This document shows, one piece after another, positions 1-6,735 of a stretch of 15,442 nt of DNA. The stretch comes from Candidatus Cryptobacteroides faecihippi. GTDB taxonomy: Bacteria > Bacteroidota > Bacteroidia > Bacteroidales > UBA932. The stretch's first letter is position 1. Each line of letters starts with the position of its first letter. The position numbers were made by a program, and so were the translations under genes. Below the pieces are notes generated by a model that made no database searches, had not been told where the DNA came from, and saw nothing but the letters and a program-made list of their open reading frames with translations. The stretch is taken from positions 1-15,442 of the forward strand of contig JAGHSC010000191.1 of NCBI GenBank assembly GCA_018066065.1. The letters run 5' to 3'.

Positions 1-5
1 CGACA

Positions 6-27
6 GGGGGGGGCCCCCCCCGCGGGG
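6..27. repeat. G8C8 palindrome overlapping CCCCGCGGGG
   Basis: Positions 6-13 are eight G and 14-21 eight C, a perfect 16-bp palindrome. Positions 18-27 read CCCCGCGGGG, a second palindrome sharing four bases. It lies about 90 bp past the stop of the minus-strand esterase gene. It could form a very stable hairpin, but there is no T-tract, so it is not a normal intrinsic terminator. Being at the window edge, it could also reflect a homopolymer or contig-end problem. Confidence 0.5.
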
Positions 28-51
28 TACCGCCTCCTCCAGCCGCACCAT

Positions 52-99
52 GCACCCGCATCAAGCTACGCACCCGCATCAAACCAGCACCCGCATCAA
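52..99. repeat. Short tandem repeat, three copies of GCACCCGCATCAA
   Basis: GCACCCGCATCAA occurs exactly at 52-64, 70-82 and 87-99, with 17-18 bp between copy starts and short variable linkers. It sits 14 bp beyond the TAG stop of the esterase gene, so the transcript's 3' flank would carry TTGATGCGGGTGC three times. The function is unknown. A comparable short tandem repeat follows the lyase gene at the other end of the window. Confidence 0.7.
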
Positions 100-112
100 A
101 CCACGAGCCGCA

Positions 113-1615
113 CTACTGCACGTCGTCCCAATCGTCCGAGCGGAACGGATATGCCGGAAGCCCGATCGTGTTCGTCAGGTTCAGCTCCCCGGGAACATTG
201 TCGAAAGCATACCTTACAGCCACAGGCTCAGGAACGTCCGCACACGTCACCCGCACCTTCTTCGAAAAGTTGTAATCCCTCTGGACAATCACGGCATCAG
301 CCCTGTGGAATACCCTGTCCGCCCCCGCCAGCTCGAACCCAAGGATCGGAACCGGAGTATTAAGCGGATCGATAGGGCAAAGCACTGACGGACTGTCAAA
401 CTCGACAATCGCCTCACAGCCATCGAACGACACACCCTTGAAAATCGGCCCCCTCCAGTCCATCGACGGAATAGCGAACACATCATAGGCATGCTTCATC
501 GCAAGGAGCAGGAATCTCTCGGCAAGCTCCTTCTTGCGAGGCGGATGGATGAACGAACTATGCCCCAAATCCACACAGAAAGCCATGTCCGAAAGCGGAA
601 TGATGTCCAAAGCCCTCCTCTGAGCCTCCCACATCAGTGGAATCAGAATGTCATTCTTCTTGCCATTGATCCTGTCGTACGGATTGTTGTGGTCGAACGG
701 CGCAAGCTGCGAAAAGAAGAAAAACATCGACTGACCATCAGTGCCATTCTCAGTCCAAGTGTCCCTCCAAAGCTTGACCAATGAAGCCTGCAGCTGCGCG
801 TAGACCTTGTACTGCCCCTTGTTGGACTCACCCTGGTACCAGAGAAAACCCTTGGCAGCGTATTTTCTCAAAGGATAGATCATTGACTTCCAAAGGATTG
901 CTGTACGATTAGGGTCAATGGCAGCACGCCCCTCGTCACTCTTCGCATTGTCAGGAATGACAGGCAGGATGGCCTCTTCCGACATCCAAGCCTCGATCCT
1001 CGTGCCACCAGCATCCGACTCGATCATACCGACCGTCACATCCAGATTGTCCGCCAGCCCCGCCCCGAAAAGGAAACCAAGAGCCGAAAAGTTCGCAGCC
1101 TCAGCCATCGTCGGACGGCTCCACCCTGCATTGACATCCTCCTGGTAATCCTCACAGAGGGTAGGAATTACCTTGAACAACCTGAGGTTGTGGTGCGAAG
1201 GAGCCTTGACGTACTCCTCCAGAGCCCCCTCGACCGGCTGCGCAGGATAGCCCATCAGAGGCATGCCCATGTTGCTCTGCCCCGAACAGATCCAGACCTC
1301 ACCGACCATCACATCGCTGACGGTGACCTTGTCCCTGTCCCCATCCTTGATTGTGATCGAGTACGGCCCTCCGGCCTCACCGGTCACGGCACTGACACAC
1401 CAGTTCCCATCGGAATCCGCACTTGTCCTGTATTTTGCTCCATCCCAGGAAGTTACGACGGTGACTGGCTTGCCCGCGGCAGCCTGTCCCCAGATGTTGA
1501 CCTTCGCATTGCGCTGCAGGACCATCCCGTCTGACACAAGTTTCGGAAGCTTGATCTCTGCGCTTGCAAGCACACTCGACAGGACGAGGAATGTGATGAG
1601 GATGCACTTTTTCAT
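113..1615 (-). CDS. Secreted sialate O-acetylesterase-type SGNH hydrolase
   Basis: A 500-residue SGNH/GDSL esterase of the sialate O-acetylesterase family, which removes O-acetyl groups from sialic acids or acetylated plant glycans. Residues 1-19 form a Sec signal peptide with likely cleavage after ASA, placing it in the periplasm or on the surface. Residues 20-100 look like a beta-sandwich lead-in. The catalytic domain carries the nucleophile motif GQSNM at 112-116 (Ser114), the block WYQGESN at 259-265, and a DLGH...IHPPRK block at 349-361 with the probable catalytic His357. Length and order fit the family and all key motifs are present. A beta-rich C-terminal part follows. The gene lies 58 bp behind the LuxR-type regulator on the same strand, so it may be co-transcribed or use its own weak promoter. 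Family assignment is secure; the exact acetylated substrate cannot be read from the sequence. Confidence 0.93.
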   Translation of the reverse strand: MKKCILITFLVLSSVLASAEIKLPKLVSDGMVLQRNAKVNIWGQAAAGKPVTVVTSWDGAKYRTSADSDGNWCVSAVTGEAGGPYSITIKDGDRDKVTVSDVMVGEVWICSGQSNMGMPLMGYPAQPVEGALEEYVKAPSHHNLRLFKVIPTLCEDYQEDVNAGWSRPTMAEAANFSALGFLFGAGLADNLDVTVGMIESDAGGTRIEAWMSEEAILPVIPDNAKSDEGRAAIDPNRTAILWKSMIYPLRKYAAKGFLWYQGESNKGQYKVYAQLQASLVKLWRDTWTENGTDGQSMFFFFSQLAPFDHNNPYDRINGKKNDILIPLMWEAQRRALDIIPLSDMAFCVDLGHSSFIHPPRKKELAERFLLLAMKHAYDVFAIPSMDWRGPIFKGVSFDGCEAIVEFDSPSVLCPIDPLNTPVPILGFELAGADRVFHRADAVIVQRDYNFSKKVRVTCADVPEPVAVRYAFDNVPGELNLTNTIGLPAYPFRSDDWDDVQ

Positions 1616-1636
1616 ATTCAGAATGACTTTCTTCCT

Positions 1637-1667
1637 GCAAGATAGGGTTTATCGCCGAATTCCCCAA
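1637..1667 (-). promoter_or_regulatory. Possible Bacteroidales promoter for the esterase gene
   Basis: On the minus strand, TATCTTGC (complement of 1637-1644) approximates the TAnnTTTG -7 box. A TTG (complement of 1665-1667) lies exactly 20 bp upstream, a typical -33 spacing. Transcription would start near 1630, about 15 nt before the ATG. The -7 box is imperfect, so co-transcription with the upstream regulator is equally possible. Confidence 0.3.
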
Positions 1668-1673
1668 GGACGG

Positions 1674-2438
1674 TCAGAGGATTTCCAGGAGGGACGCCAT
1701 CTTGCAAGCCTCCGTGGAATTCTTGACATTCATCGCCGCGATGATGTTCTGACGATGGCGGCTGACTGTAAAGACACTGATTCCCAAAGCCTTGGCGATC
1801 TCCTTGCTGGACATTCCACGCGAAATCATCGACAGAACTTCCACCTCACGCGGCGAAAGGATGCTCTCCTTGCCGGCAATCTGGCTCAGCATGGTGTCCC
1901 GCCCCGACCTCGTGTCCGTGACCAAAGCCTTGTGGAAGCCGGATGCAGCATTGTACAGGCACAGAGCGTACCTGATCGACTTACCATCAGTGAAATAGAA
2001 GATCCTATGCTTCACGCAATGCTCTTCCCCCGCAGCATCATGCATCCTCAGCCAGCTCGACATGCAATGGTCGTTCGGCCTCTCCTGCTTCCGCACATGG
2101 CTGAAGAATATGAGCTCGTCGGCCTGCTTCTGCACCAGGTCGGCCTCGGCGACATGCGAGAGGATCTCTTCCTCCCAGATTGTGTCCAGAACCCTGGTCT
2201 CACCATGCGCAGCGATGCCAAGCGTCACCCCAAGCTGCCCGTAGAAGATGTAGCTTCTCCTGTCCTTGAGATCGCTGAGCACTGATATCCCATTCTCCAC
2301 CGCAGCGTAGAGGGCTGCTGCGCTGAGATACTTCTCGATGTCGCTCCCATCTGCGCCCGTGCTGGAGAAATCCTGGTTGAAGAAAAGCTGGTCAAGCTTT
2401 GCCTCGAGTTCCCTTTTCGAATGGTTATTTTTAGCCAT
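1674..2438 (-). CDS. LuxR/GerE-type transcriptional regulator with PAS-like N-terminus
   Basis: A 254-residue cytoplasmic regulator with no signal peptide or membrane segment. Residues 193-254 form a LuxR/GerE helix-turn-helix domain: the ILSPREVEVL helix opens it, SSKEIAKALGIS is the turn, and TVSRHRQNIIAAM is the recognition helix. Residues about 45-165 resemble a PAS-type sensory fold, as in many Bacteroidales LuxR-C proteins, but the ligand is unknown. There is no response-regulator phospho-acceptor domain. The gene ends in TGA. It is divergent from the DUF1349 gene, with touching promoters and a shared 12-bp direct repeat, and lies upstream of the esterase on the same strand. This suggests, as inference, local control of both and possibly of itself. 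Confidence 0.9.
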   Translation of the reverse strand: MAKNNHSKRELEAKLDQLFFNQDFSSTGADGSDIEKYLSAAALYAAVENGISVLSDLKDRRSYIFYGQLGVTLGIAAHGETRVLDTIWEEEILSHVAEADLVQKQADELIFFSHVRKQERPNDHCMSSWLRMHDAAGEEHCVKHRIFYFTDGKSIRYALCLYNAASGFHKALVTDTRSGRDTMLSQIAGKESILSPREVEVLSMISRGMSSKEIAKALGISVFTVSRHRQNIIAAMNVKNSTEACKMASLLEIL

Positions 2439-2468
2439 TGTGTGCTCTGCAGTATATCTTTACCTTTG
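2438..2468 (+). promoter_or_regulatory. Promoter of the DUF1349 gene (TTG-N20-TACCTTTG)
   Basis: TACCTTTG at 2461-2468 is a perfect match to the Bacteroidales -7 element TAnnTTTG, and TTG at 2438-2440 lies 20 bp upstream as the -33 element. The predicted start is near 2475, giving a leader of about 22 nt. This rules out the longer upstream start for the downstream gene. Confidence 0.65.
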
Positions 2469-2476
2469 CAAATATA
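2469..2476 (-). promoter_or_regulatory. Promoter -7 box of the LuxR-type regulator
   Basis: The complement of 2469-2476 reads TATATTTG, a perfect TAnnTTTG. It starts at the base after the plus-strand -7 box ends, so the two boxes form one near-palindromic block centred on TTTGCAAA. The predicted leader is about 24 nt. No good -33 TTG is seen, so the site is less certain than its partner. Confidence 0.5.
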
Positions 2477-2496
2477 CTCTATTAAATGGTTATTTT

Positions 2497-3147
2497 ATGA
2501 AAAGGATACTCTCGCTCATCATCTTTTCAGTGGCTTTCTCAGCGCTGGCAGGCGCCCAGTCTCTCGAAAGGATGCAGTGGTTCAATGAACCGGAATCTTA
2601 CACAATCAAAGGCGGCACACTGACCATGGACGTCCCTGCACAGTGCGACTACTGGCGCATCGCCCACTACGGATTTACCGTTGACGACGGCCCGTTCCTC
2701 TACACAACCTATGGAGGAGAGTTCGAGGCCAAGGTCAAGGTGTCAGGGGAGTACAAGACCCGTTTTGACCAGGCCGGAATGATGATCAGGATCGATCATG
2801 AGAACTATGTCAAGTTCGGAATCGAGTACGTCGACGGCAAGTACAACATCAGCGCCGTGGTGACCCACCACACATCGGACTGGTCGGTCATCACTCTCGA
2901 CAAGCCGGTTGACTTCATCTGGATCAAGGCTCTTCGCCGCAAGGATGCCATCGAGCTCTTCTACTCGTTCGATGACAAGGAGTACACAATGATGCGTACT
3001 CTCTGGATGCAGGACAACTGCCCAGTGATGGTCGGCCCTGTCGCAGCCTGTCCTGACGGCAACGGCTTCAAGGCCAGGTTCGAGCACTTCCAGGTCAAGC
3101 ATCTCCCAGACCTTCGCCGCCTCGAGTGGCTCGAAGCCAACAAGTAG
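2497..3147 (+). CDS. Secreted DUF1349 family protein (concanavalin A-like)
   Basis: A 216-residue protein of the DUF1349 family, a concanavalin/lectin-like beta-sandwich found alone or fused to glycoside hydrolases; its activity is not established. Residues 1-20 are a Sec signal peptide (MKRILSLIIF..., likely cleaved at AGA/Q). The family signature is clear: RIAHYGF near 54-60, TTYGGEFEAKVKVSGEYKT at 70-88, FDQAGMMIRID at 90-100, KFGIEY at 106-111 and THHTSDWSV at 123-131. The ATG at 2497 is chosen because the signal peptide begins there and the promoter box lies just upstream; an in-frame ATG at 2338 precedes the promoter. It is transcribed away from the LuxR-type gene and converges on the uptake operon, with a strong terminator between. 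A role in glycan recognition or processing is inference. Confidence 0.9.
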   Translation: MKRILSLIIFSVAFSALAGAQSLERMQWFNEPESYTIKGGTLTMDVPAQCDYWRIAHYGFTVDDGPFLYTTYGGEFEAKVKVSGEYKTRFDQAGMMIRIDHENYVKFGIEYVDGKYNISAVVTHHTSDWSVITLDKPVDFIWIKALRRKDAIELFYSFDDKEYTMMRTLWMQDNCPVMVGPVAACPDGNGFKARFEHFQVKHLPDLRRLEWLEANK

Positions 3148-3149
3148 TA

Positions 3150-3204
3150 CTGAACACAATAATCCCCGGAAATCTGGCAGATTCCCGGGGATTATTGTGT
3201 TCAG
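3150..3204. terminator. Bidirectional hairpin terminator between convergent genes
   Basis: Positions 3150-3169 are perfectly complementary to 3185-3204 (20 bp, outer part A/T-rich, inner part CCCCGG/CCGGGG). After one mismatch, 3171-3175 pairs with 3179-3183 around a GGC loop. It starts 2 bp after the DUF1349 stop and ends 9 bp before the stop of the last uptake-operon gene. The A/T-rich outer stem supplies U-rich tails in both directions, so it should end both transcripts. Confidence 0.85.
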
Positions 3205-3213
3205 TCAGCCTGA

Positions 3214-4746
3214 TTATTCAGGAAGTACGTCTTCCTCTCTTCCAAGAGTGAAGAGTGTGAGCTTGAGATCCTTGCTGATGAATGAGATGAATCCCTCTCC
3301 GTTTGCGTTGAAGTTGATGTGGATGTTGGAGCTTGCGACTGCCTCAGTGAAGCTGATTGGCTCGGACCACTTGCCTGTGTCGGACATGAGGTAGAGCTGA
3401 GGTACATCATTGGCATCGGTTGCGATGAGAACCATCTCACCGGTGGCCTTGTTGATACCGAATGCAATTTCCTCTGAGACACCACCTGATGCTGAGATTG
3501 TAACCTTGATAGGCTGTGCAACCTCCTCAAGAGACTTGGTCTCCTCGTTGAGTTTGTAGAGCTGCATCTGACCAGCATTCCATTTTGCGAGTGTGACGTA
3601 GACATTTCCGTCCTTGTCACTGTCGCAGCAGAATGCTCCCGGAAGGGTCATGTTCTCGCCTGCAGGAACGAACTTGTCGGCTACGATCTCGATGTTGCCA
3701 CCCTTGAATTTCCTGACAGTTGCATAGTGCTCGTTGTAGACGTTTGCTACATATGTACCATTGTCGGTAGTGGTTGACTTGAATGCCCATGGAAGACCTG
3801 CTGATGTACCGTGGCCTTCACCGCCGATCTCAGGACCACCTTCAAGCTCCTTGAATGACCAGCTTGCGCCATTGTAGGTTGAGAGCAGTCCCTTGTACTT
3901 TGTGGTCTTTGTGCCTGCATAGTCCTGAGTCAGGACGTTGAGGGTGTTGCCATCGTAGAATGAGACGATGTTAGGATAGTAGGTAGTAGCTGCCCTTGGA
4001 GCGGAACCTGCGTCTCCGAGAAGTGTCCAGTCTGCACCGCTAAGGCTCATGGCTGAAACAAGATTGGAAGCCTGACCGCCCTGGTAGACCACAGTAGGGG
4101 TACCATTACCGTCGAAAGTGATTCCGATACCTGAAGGATTTGCCTTTTCTCCAGTAAAAGCAAGGTTTCCAACTGCGTCGAATGATGTGCCGTTCCACTT
4201 GACCATGGAGGCGATGCGCCTTGAAGCAGCCTTTCCATCGACGATGGTCTTCCTGGTGTAGAAGAAATAAGGCTGGTTGGTCTTAGGGTTGATTGCTGCA
4301 TCAAGTTCCTTGTACATCTCGGCACCTGGCTCCTCGTAGGTGGCTGCAAGTGTAGGGACGAGTGTGAGGATCTTTCCAACCTTTACTACATAGGCTGAAG
4401 AAAGACCTGACTTGCTGTTGGTCACGATGATGTCTATAGGGTAGGTACCGTCGACGGTAACTTTGCCACCTACTACCTCTGCGCCGTCTGCAGTTGCAGT
4501 GTCATTTTCACCCATGGTGAGCCTTGCGACGAGCTTGCGTCCCTTTCCGCCATCGGGGATGCGTACAATCATCTCAGGAGCGATGCTGACAGCCTCGTAG
4601 TCCTTCTCGAGGACACCGGCATTGTCTTCAGCGAGGAATGCGAAGGAACGAAGTTCTGCAGGAGTTGTGTCCTTCTCTTCTTCCTTCGTACAGGCAACTG
4701 CTGCCACGAGAGCAATTGCTGCGATGAATAATTTTGAAAGTTTCAT
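3214..4746 (-). CDS. Surface lipoprotein, last gene of SusCD operon (SusE/F position)
   Basis: A 510-residue predicted lipoprotein. The signal peptide is MKLSKLFIAA... and the lipid-bearing Cys19 sits in AVAC, followed by TKEEEKD, an acidic/Lys-rich stretch of the kind that sends Bacteroidota lipoproteins to the cell surface. Residues about 30-130 look like a small beta-sandwich of the sort seen at the N-terminus of SusE/F-type proteins. The rest contains recurring beta-blade-like pieces (MVKWNGTSF, STYNGASWSF, LAKWNAGQMQLY, LMSDTGKWSEP) that suggest a beta-propeller. No catalytic motif is recognised. It follows the small lipoprotein by 25 bp and is the last gene before the terminator. In this position such proteins usually bind the transported ligand at the surface; that role is inference. 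Confidence 0.82.
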   Translation of the reverse strand: MKLSKLFIAAIALVAAVACTKEEEKDTTPAELRSFAFLAEDNAGVLEKDYEAVSIAPEMIVRIPDGGKGRKLVARLTMGENDTATADGAEVVGGKVTVDGTYPIDIIVTNSKSGLSSAYVVKVGKILTLVPTLAATYEEPGAEMYKELDAAINPKTNQPYFFYTRKTIVDGKAASRRIASMVKWNGTSFDAVGNLAFTGEKANPSGIGITFDGNGTPTVVYQGGQASNLVSAMSLSGADWTLLGDAGSAPRAATTYYPNIVSFYDGNTLNVLTQDYAGTKTTKYKGLLSTYNGASWSFKELEGGPEIGGEGHGTSAGLPWAFKSTTTDNGTYVANVYNEHYATVRKFKGGNIEIVADKFVPAGENMTLPGAFCCDSDKDGNVYVTLAKWNAGQMQLYKLNEETKSLEEVAQPIKVTISASGGVSEEIAFGINKATGEMVLIATDANDVPQLYLMSDTGKWSEPISFTEAVASSNIHINFNANGEGFISFISKDLKLTLFTLGREEDVLPE

Positions 4747-4771
4747 AATGCTTTGTTATTGAATGATTTGA

Positions 4772-5242
4772 TTAGTATTTCGTGATGACGTGAGTACTGA
4801 ATCTCTTGCTTGGACCAGGGTAGCCGATCTTTATCGATGGCATGCTGCAGCTCTTGAGCTCGATCTTTAATGTGTTGTCCTTGGACTTGTCTGCAGGAGT
4901 AGGCATGAAAGCGATCCTGATTGGCATTCTGGTCACTCCGTTTGCAATCGACACACTCTTCTTGCTTGAGAGGAGCTTGTAGTCGACTCCTTCAACAAGC
5001 CCGTTTCCTGCGGTGATTTCATAGTCGACCGTTAATGTCTCGCCGAGTGGGGGAGCAATCAAGGAAACATAGAGTGTCGTAACGTCTTCTTCGCTTGACG
5101 CCTTGAAGTTGGATGTCTCTGCATCGGCTTCGTCCTTGATGCAGACGAAATAATCCTCGAACCTGATTTCCAGCTTGTCGTTGCATGACACCAGGGAGAG
5201 AAGCGCTGCAAGCGCCATTGTGATTCTATTGATGGTTTTCAT
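4772..5242 (-). CDS. Small Calx-beta-like lipoprotein of the SusCD operon
   Basis: A 156-residue lipoprotein: MKTINRITMALAALLSLVSC with lipid-bearing Cys20 in LVSC. The mature part is one beta-sandwich. The segment LTVDYEITAGNG, then EGVDYKLLSSKKSVSIANG (about 75-97) and MPIRIAF, resembles Calx-beta or DUF1735/DUF4843-type domains found in lipoproteins next to SusD. It begins 2 bp after the SusD stop (TGATAATG arrangement), so translation is probably coupled to SusD. It is shorter than most SusE-like proteins and has only one domain. No enzyme motif is seen. It is probably a surface accessory of the importer, perhaps binding ligand; the specific role is unknown. Confidence 0.78.
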   Translation of the reverse strand: MKTINRITMALAALLSLVSCNDKLEIRFEDYFVCIKDEADAETSNFKASSEEDVTTLYVSLIAPPLGETLTVDYEITAGNGLVEGVDYKLLSSKKSVSIANGVTRMPIRIAFMPTPADKSKDNTLKIELKSCSMPSIKIGYPGPSKRFSTHVITKY

Positions 5243-5244
5243 TA

Positions 5245-6723
5245 TCAGAGTCTTGGATAATCGTCATTCTGTACCATATATTCATTTGCCTGCATCTCCA
5301 TCCTTGGTATAGGGAGAATGAAGTGATGGTCCTCGTACTTGAGAAGCTTGACTTCGGCGTTGGAATAGCTTGAGCGGACAACGTCCTTCTTCCATCTTGC
5401 CAGGTCGAAGAAACGGTGGCCTTCGTAGCAAAGCTCTTTGACGCGTTCCCTTTCAATCAGGTTCATCATGTCTTCCTTGTTGGAGTAAAGAAGTGTGATC
5501 TTTCCCGGTGCGAGTCCTCTAGCCCTTCCTTCCAGTGCCTTGATGTCGCCGGCTGCGGCCTCGATGTCCGCATTGCTTCCCTTGAGGACAGCCTCGGCAT
5601 GAATGAGATACTGCTCGGATACGCGCAGGAGAGGGAAGTCGGGAACTCTCTTCTCGGTGTCTGTGATGCTCTTGTATGGCAGATACTTGCAGACAGCGCT
5701 GTACTCCTTTCCGATGTGTACGGAATCCTCGACCGATTCGGGGATGTAAGTCAAGAGGCTCTTCCTGACATCATCAGCCTCGTAATAGGTGGTGATGACT
5801 GGGCATGGTAAGGCATCCTGAGTCGCTGTAGGATCGTAGAATGAACGCATCGACGAAGTCTTGCTGAATTGGTTGAATCGAAAGATCATCTCGCTGCCAG
5901 GGACTACCTTGGCGTTGCGGAACATGTCCACGTAGTCCTTTCTTGGAGTGAGCTCGTATTTCTGCATGAGCTCGCTCGAGAGTTCCGCGGCTTTGTCCCA
6001 TTCTTCCATGTAGAGATAGATTCTGGCGAGAAGGGCCTTGGCTGCATCCTGTGTGACGTAGTAGATGTCTCCGTTCACGCCGTCAAGAAGCTCGATGGCC
6101 TCTTTGAGATCGCTGACAATCAGGTCGTAGACGCTTTTGACAGAACTTCTCTTGATTACTGACTCGAAGCTGGGTATGTAATCCACAACCGGGATTCCGA
6201 TGTGCGAAGCATCTGGAGTGTAGTTGTATGGCCTTGCGTAGCAGTTGCAGAGGTCAAAGTGGATCAGTGCCCTGGCAAAGTGGGCATAGCCGAGGTTCTT
6301 GTCGATTTCTTTCAAGTTCTTGGGATACCTTTCCCTGAGGTCTGGACCGTAATACAGGATGTTGTTCGCATTGGTGATTGCGCCGTAGCCTGCCTTCCAG
6401 ATGTTGTAAGGATAGGATGCGTCGTACGATGGAAGCATCCTGTAGTTGGTGAGGAACACGTCTCCTTCTCCTGCGTAAACAGGGTTGAGGTTTAGCATGT
6501 CTCCCATGAGTTCGGCGTACTTTGTGTAGTCAGAGTCATGGAAGCCGACCATCTCTGCGTGCATGCCGATTCCGGCAGCCGTGAGACCTTCGATGTCATA
6601 GAAGAAGGATGCAATCGTACTCTGTCCGATAGGCTCGACGTAGAGGTAGTCACCACAGGAACTGAGTCCTGGGATGAGGATTGCAAGTATGATTGACAAA
6701 TATGCTTTCTTAATCTGTTTCAT
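5245..6723 (-). CDS. RagB/SusD family nutrient-uptake lipoprotein
   Basis: A 492-residue SusD-type lipoprotein that caps the SusC channel and captures ligand at the cell surface. Signal peptide II ends in GLSSC with lipid-bearing Cys23, followed by GDYLYVEP. The early block has the N-terminal SusD look. The middle segment AKALLARIYLYMEEWDKAAELSSELM is the TPR-like helical pair typical of the family. Near the C-terminus, RERVKELCYEGHRFFDLARWKK and the closing LPIPRMEMQANEYMVQNDDYPRL are classic SusD signatures. It begins 12 bp after the SusC gene, as usual for the pair. Family assignment is near certain; the ligand cannot be predicted from the sequence. Confidence 0.97.
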   Translation of the reverse strand: MKQIKKAYLSIILAILIPGLSSCGDYLYVEPIGQSTIASFFYDIEGLTAAGIGMHAEMVGFHDSDYTKYAELMGDMLNLNPVYAGEGDVFLTNYRMLPSYDASYPYNIWKAGYGAITNANNILYYGPDLRERYPKNLKEIDKNLGYAHFARALIHFDLCNCYARPYNYTPDASHIGIPVVDYIPSFESVIKRSSVKSVYDLIVSDLKEAIELLDGVNGDIYYVTQDAAKALLARIYLYMEEWDKAAELSSELMQKYELTPRKDYVDMFRNAKVVPGSEMIFRFNQFSKTSSMRSFYDPTATQDALPCPVITTYYEADDVRKSLLTYIPESVEDSVHIGKEYSAVCKYLPYKSITDTEKRVPDFPLLRVSEQYLIHAEAVLKGSNADIEAAAGDIKALEGRARGLAPGKITLLYSNKEDMMNLIERERVKELCYEGHRFFDLARWKKDVVRSSYSNAEVKLLKYEDHHFILPIPRMEMQANEYMVQNDDYPRL

Positions 6724-6735
6724 AGTTGTTCCTGT

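Larger units (their letters stand above)
2420..2496. promoter_or_regulatory. 12-bp direct repeat AATGGTTATTTT flanking divergent promoters
   Basis: AATGGTTATTTT occurs exactly at 2420-2431 and again at 2485-2496, 65 bp apart start to start. The first copy overlaps codons 3-6 of the regulator gene. The second ends at the base before the DUF1349 ATG. Both promoters lie between them. This is the arrangement expected of an operator pair for a locally acting regulator, but chance in A/T-rich DNA is not excluded. The core AAAATAAC also appears at 9824-9831 in the susC leader. Confidence 0.4.

Noticed and set aside
1263..2285. 340-codon plus-strand frame across the esterase and regulator genes
   Set aside because: It spans two genes with clear family motifs on the other strand and encodes nothing recognisable.
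2338..2496. N-terminal extension of the DUF1349 gene
   Set aside because: The upstream ATG lies before the promoter box and inside the opposite gene; the signal peptide starts at 2497.
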